Source: Halocafeteria seosinensis
Taxonomy: Eukaryota; Sar; Bigyra; Bicosoecida
Reading direction: 5' to 3'
DNA: 64,000 bases
Assembly: GCA_001687465.1 (NCBI GenBank)
Contig: LVLI01000090.1
Span: 1-64,000 of the forward strand
Notes under the pieces: model-generated
The model's input: only the letters and a program-made list of their open reading frames with translations
Databases searched by the model: none
Told to the model about the DNA's origin: nothing
Shown here: piece by piece, positions 1 through 11,900 of the stretch
Numbering within the stretch: the stretch's first letter is position 1
Layout of the letters: each line of letters begins with the position of its first letter
Translations under genes and position numbers: made by a program

Positions 1-151
1 CTGGTTAAGCTCAGGAGGCATCGGGGGAGGAGCCATGCCTGCGCCCACAATGTCAGAGGTACCGACAAGGCTCAGTCTGGCAGGAGAAGACCCTGAGCCT
101 GCCACAGCGGCGCCAACGCCAAGACCGGTTGCAGCAGCGCAGGCAGCTTCT
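1..151 (-). repeat. Dispersed repeat, copy 1 (left arm of inverted pair)
   Basis: This stretch is the near-perfect reverse complement of 538-688, with a spacer of about 386 bases between the two arms. The shared sequence includes the reverse complement of TGGCAGGCTCAGGGTCTTCT and of GACATTGTGGGCGCAGGCAT. Similarity starts at base 1, so the copy probably continues left of the window. A third copy lies at 34767-35024. No transposase or intact long ORF is associated with it. It is plausibly a non-autonomous mobile or fold-back element, but no target-site duplication could be seen. Confidence 0.75.
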
Positions 152-537
152 GTAGCAAGTACAACTGACAATCTGGGAGACCAGTACACCCATGCGTATT
201 TCCTTTCTGCGACTGTACCGACGGTACAGTACCGTTGCATGTGATCTCGCAACTTACGGTTCCTTCTCGATTCAGCAGCGCTGACTCACTGAGTTCCTGA
301 CACTGAACGGACAGAAGTTGGCTTAATGTGATTTAGCTCGAAAGATGGAAATCGAATCGATGGGCTAGGAGCGTAGCAGTTTAGTGACACCCTTACCAAT
401 GTGCATGTAGGCTGGCTGTGTACTTACATGTGCCAAAGCACACAGACACACGGTGAGATAACAGCGTTGGGTTGATTAAGGGGTCAGGTGGTGGCTTGTC
501 ATTGGTCACAACTGTTGCGACGGGAACAACACTTAAT

Positions 538-830
538 CCTGCCTGTGCTGCTGCAACCGGTCTTAGCGTCGGCGTCGCTGTGGCAGGCTCAGGGTCTTCT
601 CCTGCCAGACTGAGCCTTGACGGTACCTCTGACATTGTGGGCGCAGGCATGGCTCCTCCTCCGATGCCTCCTGAGCAAAACCAGTGTTGTGTTCCCTCAC
701 GGCGCATGTCAGCAAGGCTGCAGGAACAGCGGGCCCGTCGCTGCTTAACACGGCCGCATGCCGCTCCTCGTTAAGAGGATGCGGTCAATTGCCCGGCCGG
801 TGGGCTATCTGTCACATATGTGTGTGTGTG
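538..830 (+). repeat. Dispersed repeat, copy 2 (right arm of inverted pair)
   Basis: Bases 538-688 are the inverted partner of 1-151. From about 583 to 830 the sequence matches 34767-35024 in the same orientation with only scattered differences. The shared tail contains CGGCCGGTGGGCTATCTGTC followed by a (GT)n tract. A diverged form of that tail also occurs at 30481-30531. Short ORFs on either strand are shared between copies but differ in their ends, so I do not call them genes. Confidence 0.8.
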
Positions 831-1475
831 ATTAAGCCGATGTTCCTAGATCGAACTGAAAAAAGCTGGCTGCAAGTGGATTAGCTTAGCTCGACAGGGA
901 ATCGATCGCCGATGAAGGCAGCAGAGTTTGCATATACTCTACCCAATGTGCATGGAAGCTGGTTGGCCAATGGTTGCGTGCGAGAGAGCAAACTAACCCC
1001 ATCGACATCCACAATCAAGAATCCCACGTGTTATCAGCAACAGCAAGTTGGTTGAAAGCAATACGCTAGATCGAGTTGCTGTCAATGGCGTAATGTCTCG
1101 GGTGTCATCCGATGGTGGATGTCGTACTGTCCGGCTCCCTGCGAATTCCCAGGCTATCATACAACCAGAACGTTAGAATTTCTCAATTCCAGCGGAAACT
1201 GAGACTTGTAGAAACAAGATTCCTTCCCAAGTTGAAGTTGCATCGGAATATCGAGACTGTTTTGTAAGCCGTTGGCAAAGAGGGATTCCGACTGGTCTGT
1301 TGAAGTCGGCTTTCCCTGTAGATTGCCCAGCGGAGGTTCCTTCACCCTTTTTGTCGTTTTCTTCTGCGGGAAAACACCTTTGAAGAGGTAAGTGGCCCGT
1401 ATGTGTCTCATTATAGCTATGTTGTCTGTCTTGTAAGCAACGGGCTACAAGTGAAAAGTCAATTCTTAGCCCACC
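831..1475. other. Intergenic, no gene seen
   Basis: Between the repeat and the lectin-like gene I see only short overlapping ORFs without recognisable protein features. Part of this interval should hold the promoter and 5' UTR of the gene starting at 1476, but no motif stands out. Confidence 0.5.
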
Positions 1476-4400
1476 ATGACGGAAAATGAATTCCAAGCGC
1501 GTGGAAGCGGGGGAGAGAGCCAAAGAAAACCAGCGAAAGTCGTCCGATGGAAGAATATGGGCTTCAATGTTCTAGTGCAATGCGTGCTAATAGCGGCTGT
1601 ACTTTTAGTACTCCTTGCACAAGAATTGCTTGGTGTGGCTGCCGAGAAGAGCCTGTTAAGGAGCCAGAGGAAAATGGAGGAACAATGTGTCCCTGGATTT
1701 CAGTTCGAAAACACTGACAGTAGCTGGGTGGGAGCAGAAACATGCATCTCCGTCCACATGGATGGAGAGACATGGAAAGATGCTCAGGACGCATGCGAAG
1801 CAACAGAGTCTACACTGCTCATTCTAAATGATGCCTCGGAAAGAGACTTCCTTGTCTCCTTGTTGAATGAGGGAGACATGATCCACCTCGGCTACTCCCG
1901 TATGCAATACGTACGTAGCAGCCTGCTTTGCAACGTTAGAAAAGGATAATCAAAAGTTTCCGCTCTTATTTGCAGAGACTTGAGTCTGACTTTGACTTTG
2001 GTACCTCGCACCATTGGAATAAATTCTTACAGCAGTACAGCACCTTCGAGCTCCCCTGGAAGTCTAGTACGTAAATTGTTCGCTTAGAATGTAGATCACA
2101 TGACAGTCCGGAATTTTTCTTCTACTACAGTTGACGGGGAAAGCCACGCTGAAGGGCCACCGCGAACAGACTACCATTGCACGGCTGCTAAAGTCTTGGG
2201 AGGAGAGGTCTTCTTCGTCCCGATTGAGTGCGATGTGGAGAAACTTCCCTTCGTCTGCAGAAGAAAGACTCTGACTTTTCTACCAACTCCCACAGCGACG
2301 ACAACCCCGACACACACAAGAACTCCAACAGGAACTCCCACTGCATCACCCTCAGTTACGCCAACTGTATCGTCTCTCTCTCAGACACCTTCCGTGTCTC
2401 CTTGGCCTACTGGAACCACCACTGGCTCAATAACCCCGACAGGGAATCCCACCCCTTCGAGCTCGTCTTCAAACACTGCGCGGGCAACGCCTTCCAACTC
2501 GGCTACCGTAAGTGCAAGTCATTCTCCAAAAGGCACGGCGTCCTCTTCCCCTTCGGAAGACTCAGCGGCAGCAAAAGGAGAACATTGTCCGGAAAACTGG
2601 AATCAATTTGATGTAGAAGGAGAGTTACTGGAACTGCCCGAATGTGTCGCTTTCCATGAAGAGCTTATGACATGGCAAGAGGCAATGGAGTACTGCGGTG
2701 AACAAGTAGAAGAAGGGGGTCCATTCTCAAGTCTATTTGTAGCCTATTCGGACGACGAAATCGACGCTATTGGGGAAATGGTGAAGCAAGCACTCGGTAC
2801 TGCAGATTTTGAAGTCCATATGGGACACAGACGCGCCATCGAAGATAACATGGACCGTTTCACAGTAACTGGACAATGGGTTTGGCTACCTTACAAAATG
2901 GAGATACACGACTACCTGCCAACTTGGGAAGAAGATATTATCTCCGACGTCCCTGATGACTGTATCACGGGTGATGAAGGCGAGATTGACCCAAACTGTG
3001 ACACGGGAGAGAGAGGTGTGATCGGTTTGGAGGGAAGAAATTGCTCATTAGCCCGTACGGAAGTAATCACCAATCCGAATGACCCGTCGGAGCAAAGGAT
3101 GACGATGTTGTTTAAAGACATCAAATGCACGCAAAAGCTGGCGTACCCGATTTGCCGAAGACCCTCATATAAATGGTCCCCTCCTCCTTCGGCAACTCCA
3201 TCACCAAAGGGCACAGGGACCCAAACCCCATATCCCACGAATTTCCCTACGACGACTGCAACGCTACCACCAACAGCCTGTCCAACCCCCAGCACTACCC
3301 CTATGGGAACTGGTACGCCAACCACGAGTATTTCTATAACGCCCTCCGCATCTATGACCTTTCTCCCATCGGACTATATCCCCCCTGCCCCAACACCCTC
3401 GAACAGTCCGACCGCATCAATAACCCCTTCCTCTACCAAGGGTACTCCTACCGCTACAGCGACAACATCCGCGTCTCCAGGATGGTGCCCTCTAAATTGG
3501 CAGAACGCTGTTGACGTACCCAGAGACAACGATAACACTTGTTTCTTGCTTGAGACCACACTGAATAGTACATGGGCGGATGCTCGTGCCAATTGCCAGT
3601 TTCTAGGTGGTGACTTGGCTGTCTTCAGAAGTTTCGCTGAGGAGGATTTTATTCGTACTACCATTTACGCATATTTGCTAGAAGAGGAGGCGCTGATGGA
3701 TGAGACCATCGGCTTTCACGTAGGGATTGTGGCGAACGTTGCACAGCAAAAATGGTCCCCACTAAGCTTTGAGGGTACACCGATATCCCCGTACGAACCA
3801 TCGATGACATGGGCAACCGAAAATTTTACCGCTCCTCCTGTTTCCGATTTGGGAGACCAATGTGTTCAGCTTCGAGAGTCTTTCCAATTTGGCTTGCAGT
3901 TTCACCCAATACCGTGTGATGGACCGGTATATGGTTTGTCAGTATGTGTGGCCTCACCAAACAAAGGTAGTCCCACTCCTAGCGTTTCCCCGATTAGTCG
4001 TACGCCCTGGCCGACAGCCGACGAAACGCCGACAGCGGACTCAACAATGAGCCCCACAATTTCGGCCAGCAGCAGCACCACACCCAGTTTGTCGAATACA
4101 CCGGATCCGACTAGCACGCCAAGTCCGACAGAGTTTACGGCGAGTCGAACCCCGAGCACATCCTCGTTTCCTACTATCACGGCAACACCTTCGTCGTCTA
4201 GCACGAAAAGCGCGACGCCAAGTCCAGGAGCTTGTCCTGACGGATGGGATTTCGGTCTTGATATTCCTATCGATGGTGGAGAAACATGCTATAAGCTTTT
4301 CTCAGATACTCCATTAACTTGGGAGCAAGCCAACAGCGAATGTGCGGAGGCAGCGCCCGGATTTGGGGTGACGCCTATGCTGGCACCCATTAGATCGGCT

Positions 4401-6275
4401 AAAGAACGTGAATTCATAATAAGGAAGGGATCATCTCAATTTACACTTGGAAACACCATTCATGTTGGTTTCAGAAATACGGACAACAATATATGGAAGT
4501 GGCTACCTTGGTATTCTGCAGGAGTGAGTGATTTCGAAATCGCTTTTGCGGAAGGAAAGAGTGGCCTTGGTCTCGAGCAGTGCGGCTCGATCGACTCTGT
4601 CGGGAAGATTGTTCCTGTTATGTGCAGTGATGCGGACACGCGGGCGTACATATGCTCGGTTCATAGCAAGTCTACATTGCCCTCATCTGCTCCGACGACG
4701 ACCCCGACAACCACAGCCACCCCTTCAATTACTGCCACAGGTACAGGGACGCCTACTCGCCCGCCACCTATGTGTCCTCCTGAATTTTTTGGGTTCGCTT
4801 GGACACTCTACCATGAAAAAACAGAGGACAGGTACTGCTACCTGGACGCCGGTGCCGGGAGAGGTTGGATAAATCTCTTTGGCGTGTGCGTTGACTTCGC
4901 CAGTGGGGTTGAAACTGCCAGATATCCGATTATTCGTGGGCCACAAACAATTGATGCCCTCCGAGACCTCATTTCCTCCGAAGAGGCACTGGTACCAATC
5001 GGATATGTGGCTACAGACAGCGGGTTTTCCGAAAGGGTTACTCCGGAAGACCCAGATAACCCCAAATGGCACTGGATATGGAGCAACGGGGAGGACTTGT
5101 CACAGTACAATGGAATTATTGGTGAGGATAGTGTTGTCTCTTGGAAGGACAACGTTGAACCCGATCCTCAAGGAGAGAAACGTTGCGCGGTATTGCACAT
5201 AACTGCTTCAACAGAGTTTGTAGAGGCAATTCACTGTGAAGACAACAGTTTGCTTCTCGAGCAGATTTGCGCTGTTGCAGCGTACCCAGATAGAGCACCA
5301 TTCCCCTCCGCTACTCCGACTCCTAGCTCTACTCCTACACCTACACATACTCCAACATCAACCCGAACGCAAACGGGAACTCCCACTCCTTCAAGCACCC
5401 GCACACAGACACCGACGCGGACTCCTACAAGAACGAGAACTCCCACGCCGAGCTCCACTGGTACAAGGACCCCTACTCCTTCCCACACAAGAACGCCTTC
5501 ATCCACGAGAACTCAAACGCAAACTCCATCTGGAACGCAGACGCGGACGCCCACCCACACACGAACTCCGACTGCTAGTCACACTGCTCCTAACACTCCC
5601 GCAGTGACTGGTACCCCGTCTACTACCAATACGGCGAGGGAGACACCAGCACAGACACCAACAACTGCAGCAGTAGCTCCTTCACCAACAGCTGGAGCAG
5701 TCGCTGCTTCACCAAAGGAAACGCCAGCGTCGACGAAAGCCTCTCCTGTAGAACCTTCCACTCAAGCCACTTCCGCACCTGACACAACGAGAGCTGTTAC
5801 ACCAGCCAGTATGACCCCAGCGTCGAATCCGAATGAGAACGAGCCTAGTGTTTCCCCCACGAGGGCTGCCGACGTTGAAATCCCACCCTCTGCTAGCTCC
5901 ACACCAGACGAGGCTCCTGGTGGTAAGGAAGACCAAGGCACCGAAGAGGACGATGATGAGAGCGGCTCGGGGACGGATGACGAACTTCCTGATGATGGTG
6001 GTCCTTCTGCAGGGAACGATCCGACGAGCACCAAGAAAGCAGATTCTCCTACAGATATGATAGTGGCCGCTATTCTATCAGTACTAGCAGTGGCCGTGTT
6101 AGCTCTTGGGGTATGGTATATTCACCAAAGACGCAGCATGCCCAAACGACGTCGGCGACGACAGGTAATTGAAGAAGGAGAAATACACGCAAACCTGAAT
6201 CCGATTACCATGGGAAATACGTCTACAAGAGCAAGTCGGTTTCCAGGGTCGACACTAACAAGTACTGTTCAGTGA
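1476..6275 (+). CDS. Large membrane protein with five C-type-lectin-like domains and mucin-like linkers
   Basis: Exons 1476-1910, 1976-2066 and 2131-6275 join in frame to 1556 aa. Introns are 65 and 64 nt, both starting GTACGT. The start ATG sits in a strong context (CCACCATGA). A hydrophobic segment at residues 31-53 follows a basic N-terminus. Five C-type-lectin-like domains follow, at about residues 68-220, 325-515, 625-779, 875-1016 and 1055-1219. Each has the typical W-x-x-A-x-x-x-C core and closing Cys (for example TWEQANSEC, ICRRP). Thr/Pro/Ser-rich spacers separate them. A long Thr-Pro repeat (about 1232-1408) and an acidic patch (about 1443-1463) lead to a second membrane helix (about 1484-1504) and a basic tail (KRRRRRQ). 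Inference: both ends are cytosolic and the lectin region faces outside, as a surface recognition or adhesion protein. Calcium or sugar-binding residues were not established. Confidence 0.85.
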
Positions 6276-6449
6276 AGCGGTCGCCGCATACATTGATATT
6301 GCAGAATTCAAGGATCTACTTTGTTCCAGCACACACTCCAATGCTGTAATAATATTGAACAGAATTTATATAAGAGCAGGCAGACTCTAAACCAATACAC
6401 TCTGAGCTGTATCGAACGAATACTGTAGTTGTTGTACAATCGTAACTAC

Positions 6450-9076
6450 TCATATGTTGGAGACCGTAGCTACCAAACCGCCGAATCCTCGACGGGCATT
6501 CATCTTGGGTATACTGTTGTGCCTCCATACCGGTTCAGCGGCATATAAGACAGTCGAGCTGCGGCGATTAGGTCGCGGGAATTTTCTGATACCACCACTG
6601 AGTACTAACCCATTAATACTCTCCAATGCTGCAGCGCAGTGGCCAGAAACAGCAGCATCAGCTGGTAGGTTCGGCACCTCCACCTGTTGTGTTGGATGTC
6701 GACCCCGGAGATCGACAGCACATACCTCTGATGTTCCTGAGAGATTTCCTTTGTCTCCTCCAATTACAATGAGCTCGTGACCATACCATAAACAAGAATG
6801 AAATGCCTTGGGATAGGGCAAATCTGAAACGTACTGCGAGCAGCTACTGCGCAGATCTGTTAGTTCTATAGAAGGAGTTGCGGAACTTTCGTCAAACGCA
6901 TCACAAAGACCTCCAACCGAAAGGAACGTCTGGTAAGATTGATACAACGGAGCCACCGCATGATGCACCCTCGGGGTTAGTAGCTTCGTCGAAGCATAGT
7001 ACCATTTGTCCCTAAGAATATCATACAGTTCAACAAGCTGCATTTTCTGTTTTACCTCTTGAGGGTTGTTTGCCACTGGCCGAACACCGCCCGACACGGC
7101 GATGTTCTCGTTGTCGATGAGCATTGCCGACATCCCGAAACATGGTTCCGTCATTGACGAGATCGGACAGCTGTCATGCCCTTTGTAAGAGGTCTGTAAC
7201 TTGTCCGTCACGGTAGTTATTTTTGTACAAGTCCTGAGGACTTGATTGCCCTTTCTTCCCCCGCATACAATGAATCCATCAGGGCGTTCTACAGAAGCAA
7301 ACTGCTCAGCAGGCACACTAAGTCCAGAAACAGACTCCCAATGAGCCATTCCTGGTTTCCATCTTTCAATAGTTTGAGAATTGTTTCCTCTCCCACCGAA
7401 TGCATACAACCACTCCGGACATCTGTCAGTGATTGATTTCTTCGCATCCGCTGCGACAACACAGCCAGTCTTGATTTCGAACTCGGATAAACTGCTTTCA
7501 AGTTTAACCCAATGGTTTCCTGTGGAGCCCTTTGAAGCAGTTCTGTAAGCTGGAGTAATACAGAACGACTGGGGTGAAGCTGTAATAAGACTGTCTTCTT
7601 TCCCTTCTTCTTTTTTCGCGGAGCCATAATTTTCTTTCTCTTGACGTGCTCGTTTATTTTGCGAGATGCCAATCGGAGTCATTGGATGCTGTATCCGAGG
7701 CATTTCGCTCCAGCTGACTCCAGTACAGCCGCTCAGCTCTTCATAAGAAATGAGAGCACTTGCATGGTCTGAAGGTAGTAATCCCGGAAGCCCATGCCAT
7801 TTATTTCCCGAAGAATCCGTTGCGTTACATCCTTGATAGAGCTGCAGACCTACTTGTGTTCGCGGGTCGTAAACGACTCGGAAGCAATCAGGGTCGCCGA
7901 GCGCGTAGTTCTTCTGCGGAGTACAAGGCAACGTAGACTGACGTGGACAAGCAAATGTCCCATATCATCCTCGCCAACGTACCTGTCGCAATCCAAGAAT
8001 CCCCTGTATGAATGCAATCGAGTATTTGTTCTCATCCTCGAATTTAATTTGACTAGATAGACATCTGTAAAATCCTCCAGTAAAAGCTGTAGCGGCGTTA
8101 TTCTCGACTACAGTATTCCAATATATGACCGTAGATATTCCTGCGTCATAAAGTTTCGAGGCTAGAGAGGCTGTACAGCAACCATTCAACACGACACATT
8201 CCAATCGCCCGCCAAATCGCGGAGTCTGCGCTCCACGGCAGAAGATATAATCATGATGCCACAGAGAGGCTCTGATAGTAAACATACAAAGGACTTAAGC
8301 ATTGTGGCCAAAGTATCTGGTGCCATTGCGTCGGCCGATCCATCGGGCTGAATAAAGCCCAAAGTAGTCTCCATTCCTTGAGGTCCGTTGTCTGAAATGA
8401 CCTTTTCGACATTTAGACAGACGACACGAGCTCTTCATCAGCGTCACACGTTACGTACAACAGTAAATCATATCCCCATGTCCCGAAAAATGAAGAATTT
8501 TGGGACGTCGTCGTATCATGGCGTGCTGCAACTGCCCAGCGCTGCAACAGAGTAGGACGTCGTCTAGTCCACTCAGGATGCCTGATGTGTGCAAAGAGAC
8601 AAGGGCGACAAAGAAAATTGTCAATGTCACATATGGTATCATATTTGGTGCCATTCCACTAGCAGCCGTGACTTACCACTATCTTTCAATTCTTGTTGCT
8701 CCGGAAGAAGATTCAATGTCTTGTCGGCGATTCCTTCGGATTCGCAGAACACGGCCAGAACCAACGACCCCGTTTTCTCTCCGTTTCTTCCTGTTCCCGT
8801 CGAAAATTGGCTTCCTTGGATAGAAGAAGACTCAATGGAACTGTGCGGGGAAGGATCTTTCGGTGCTGGGAAAGAATTAGGTTTTTCGGAAGCGGCGCCG
8901 TCTTGACTCCCTCCACTTTGCACAGAAACTGACGACCGTCCGGCTTCATCTTCTTCTTCTGACATCCTCACCTCCTGGTACGTGTTGGGAAGAGAGGAGG
9001 AGGATGAAGAGGTCCTCCCGCTTTCAGTCGAGCGGCTCTTTGCTGCGGAGCGTTGAGGATAGTTCTTCTGGTCCAT
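6450..9076 (-). CDS. CHAT-type caspase-like protease fused to kelch repeats
   Basis: Exons 9076-8677, 8581-8459, 8391-8288, 8225-7983 and 7913-6450 join in frame to 777 aa. Introns are 95, 67, 62 and 69 nt. The start ATG is at 9076. After a Ser-rich N-terminus, residues about 100-285 form a CHAT domain. KILHFSGHGD carries the His (H168), and ECVVLNGCC carries the Cys (C225), as in the His-Cys dyad of CHAT/caspase-like proteases. It is followed by the family's YDAGISTVIYW and A-x-x-F-x-x-G-F-Y patterns. Residues about 440-770 hold six Gly-Gly kelch blades (YAFGGRG, IVCGGRKG, AVSGGVRP, LSVGGLCD, IVIGGDKG, LVLSGGIRK). CHAT proteases act in regulated proteolysis and in bacterial defence. Inference: the kelch propeller is the sensing or substrate-binding part. 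Both catalytic residues are present, so it is probably active. Confidence 0.82.
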
Positions 9077-10500
9077 TCTGTAGATCGCTCGCCCTGTACA
9101 AGCTATAGCGCACTACTCGCACGACCGTAACCTGCTCCTGAAAACAAATTAATAGCGCCTAACGTAGCCGGTGGAAAGGTAAAAAGGCCTGAAAACACCT
9201 CCAGACGGTGCGCCTCCCGAACTTCGCACACCGGTTTGACAAAAACAAGCTACACACTTGAAAATGGTGCCTTCCAGTACAGAAAAACTATACAGTACAG
9301 GTGAACAATTTTGTTCTCTCTTTGGGGCTGACAAACAAAATCCCACCGGTGTCTTAAAACACACTGTATAAAGTGGTGTTCTGCAGAACTTGGAAGCCTT
9401 GGCGCGGCGGGATGCCAGTTCTCTACGCCGGAGTTGGGCAGGGATACCGTGGACCGACTGCGTAGTGGTTGCATCGTGCACCTACTTCAGACACCGCAGG
9501 TAACGTCGGCGAGGATGTGTTTATGGAAAAGGCACACCGAAAAGGCAACCATAGAATTGATTTTCAGGAACTTTCGTGTACGGAACGCGAACAACCGCCC
9601 ACCAACACGAATGCAGATGCAACTGAATGTGTCAGTGTGTACAATGTATTATACCCACAAGTTGTCGTACTCTACCATAAAAGTGGTTACACCATCCGTA
9701 TCTGTATATTAGGTTTTCACCCTGGTCTTGGGGCCTGGTTCTATTCAGTCTTATTGATGACTTGATCATCAGACTTGCGCTGGTGATCCCGCAGTGAAAA
9801 TCAATCTTCATCTTTTTGCTGAGAAAAAGTACCGGGACTGTATTTAGTCGTTAGGGTGCATATGAATGAATGGTAGTTAGACAATGGTTCACTTTCTAAA
9901 GTTACAACTGTACAGTTTGATTCATCCAGTACAAAATGTCATCCTTGGTTTACAGACCCCAACGACAACCCGAAGCACGTGCGTCGTATCCATCACATCC
10001 AGTTCAGCCAACTCCAGCAGGATTGTAATTGGAGCTTTCAACTTGGATATGATGATGGTGAATGTGAATCCGTACTGGTTCCTCTACAGCGGAAGTTCCT
10101 CAATTTGTACCTGTACATTGTACCGGAGTTGGACCGGATCGGTAGAACAAACACAACTCAGCACTGCACTGCAGCACTTGTCAGCTTGGAAATACACTTG
10201 GAAAGTCGTTCTGGATTGGCAACAGCACGAAGGACAAGTCCACACGAAAAGCGAGGAAAGGATATACTGCATTAGAGTATCTTATATTTTTTGTTCACCC
10301 ACGCTTTGGCATCATTTAGTGATAGTTTAGGAGGTTGGCATATAAGGTAAGACACCTAGAATTGGCTTTTTGAACAAGGTTGTAGAACATTCCTCTTGTA
10401 GAACATCGGGTCACCTAAGCAGTTTCGTTTTTTTTCCCCGAAGATTTATGTTCTATTATTTAGCTGATACATGTAGTTCCTTTTGATCGCAGAAGGAACA
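9077..10500. other. Intergenic, no gene seen
   Basis: About 1.4 kb between the divergent CHAT-kelch gene and the alcohol dehydrogenase. ORFs here (longest 148 codons, 9884-10330) look like random translation, with no domain and no consistent splice structure. Promoters for both flanking genes must lie here. Confidence 0.5.
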
Positions 10501-11523
10501 ATGCCTGGTACTATGAAAGCCGCGGTCGTAGAAGAACTTGGCAAACCCCTCCACGTAAAGGAGATCGAGATTCCCAAACCAGGAGCTGGACAAGTTCTGG
10601 TTAAACTAGATGTTACCGGGGTATGCCACACTGACGTTCATGCTGCAGATGGCGATTGGCCAATTAAGCCAAGTCCTCCTTTTGTTCCGGGTCATGAAGG
10701 CGTGGGCCATGTCGCAGAACTTGGTTCAGGTGTCACACATTTGAAGCAAGGAGATCATGTGGGAATTCCATGGTTGCATACTGCTTGTTCTCGCTGTGAA
10801 TATTGTATTAATGGGGATGAAAATCTATGCCCCTCCCAGGAAAACACGGGATATAGCGTGAATGGTACTTTCGCTGAATATATTCTTGCTGACGCCGAGC
10901 ATGCCACCAAAATTCCTCACCCGCTAAGCTCAGCCGATGCAGCCCCAATTTTGTGCGCTGGTCTTACTACTTATCGGGGTCTGAAAGAAACCAACACCAA
11001 ACCAGGAGATTGGGTGGTTGTTTCTGGCATCGGCGGTCTAGGCCATTTGGGAGTACAGTATGCCAAAGCCATGGGACATCGTGTTATTGCCTTGTCCCGA
11101 ACGCCAGAAAAGCTAGATCTTGCTAAGCAATTGGGGGCCGAGGTAACGGTGAACGTGAGCGAAACTGATCCCGGCAAAGCCGTTCAAGAGAAAGTTGGGG
11201 GTGCCCATGGTGCGTTGGTAACTGCTGTTTCCACAGAAGCTTTCAAGCAAGGGTTAAGTACTTTGAGACGTGGAGGCACGCTTTCCATGGTTGGATTACC
11301 GCCTGGGGAATTTCCGCTTCCCATATTTGAAGTCACTTTGAAAGGCATTGATGTTAAAGGATCTATTGTTGGCACTCGTGCTGACTTGCAGGAAGCTCTC
11401 GAATTTGGAGCGGAAGGAAAAGTGAAATCGAAAGTTGAAACCCAACCTCTTGATAAAGTGAATGACGTCGTAGAACGCCTGAAAAATGGCAATGTTAACG
11501 GACGTGTTGTGTTGACTATGTAA
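10501..11523 (+). CDS. Zinc-dependent alcohol dehydrogenase, bacterial AdhP-like
   Basis: Intronless, 340 aa from ATG 10501. The frame opens slightly earlier only at a TTG. Catalytic zinc ligands are C42 (GVCHTD), H65-E66 (GHEGVGH) and C152 (LCAGLTTYRG). The structural zinc site is C96, C99, C102 and C110 (CSRCEYC...NLC). The Rossmann loop is SGIGGLGHLG. Length and motifs match bacterial AdhP-type medium-chain dehydrogenases, which interconvert ethanol or other primary alcohols and aldehydes. After strand beta-B the sequence reads IALSRTPEK, where NAD-specific enzymes usually have an Asp. The Ser-Arg pair suggests NADP(H) preference (inference). Lack of introns and the bacterial type point to acquisition by lateral transfer. 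The protein has no obvious targeting peptide. Confidence 0.93.
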   Translation: MPGTMKAAVVEELGKPLHVKEIEIPKPGAGQVLVKLDVTGVCHTDVHAADGDWPIKPSPPFVPGHEGVGHVAELGSGVTHLKQGDHVGIPWLHTACSRCEYCINGDENLCPSQENTGYSVNGTFAEYILADAEHATKIPHPLSSADAAPILCAGLTTYRGLKETNTKPGDWVVVSGIGGLGHLGVQYAKAMGHRVIALSRTPEKLDLAKQLGAEVTVNVSETDPGKAVQEKVGGAHGALVTAVSTEAFKQGLSTLRRGGTLSMVGLPPGEFPLPIFEVTLKGIDVKGSIVGTRADLQEALEFGAEGKVKSKVETQPLDKVNDVVERLKNGNVNGRVVLTM

Positions 11524-11560
11524 ATTGGATCTACACTGGTCTTGAAACAATTATACCACA

Positions 11561-11566
11561 AATAAA
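11561..11566 (+). terminator. Putative polyadenylation signal of the alcohol dehydrogenase gene
   Basis: AATAAA lies 38 bases after the stop codon at 11523. The position fits a 3' end signal. No cleavage site can be shown from sequence alone. Confidence 0.45.
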
Positions 11567-11900
11567 CAGTAGTCAAAATCCTCCTTACGATGAGTCACCA
11601 TCAAGAACCGCTTCCATTCCGTAGGATTCAAAGACTATAGTGAGCTAACCTTTTGCCCATTCAAAATACCTGAAATGAGGTAATTCCCTTTCCGGAAATG
11701 CGCAATTTCTGCTGCCTATGGCGAAGTGAGCGAGTGTGGAAGCTCCTGAAATTCATTGCCTTATCTTCCAGGGCTACAGCGACACCAAGACATTAGGTCC
11801 CCACCACGAAGAAGAAGAAGCATCCCGTATTATCCGATCGTTGTATGCCGAACACTGGAGTCGATTATTTGTTAGTTTGGTAGAGACTGCACTTCGCCTG
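11567..11900. other. Convergent intergenic spacer
   Basis: This separates the ends of two convergent genes and should contain both 3' UTRs. No gene or repeat was seen. Confidence 0.5.

Noticed and set aside
35-774. Shared short ORFs inside the dispersed repeat (Pro/Ala-rich peptide)
   Set aside because: The peptide is similar between copies only because the DNA is. Its ends differ in each copy and no start or stop is conserved.
1157-1523. Minus-strand ORFs of 84 and 116 codons
   Set aside because: They overlap each other and the start of the lectin-like gene, and show no domain or composition typical of protein.
9884-10330. 148-codon and overlapping 98-codon ORFs
   Set aside because: Two overlapping frames of similar quality and no recognisable features. 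They are likely chance ORFs in a spacer.
10483-10500. TTG-initiated extension of the alcohol dehydrogenase
   Set aside because: Family alignment begins after ATG 10501 and the extension contains no conserved residues.
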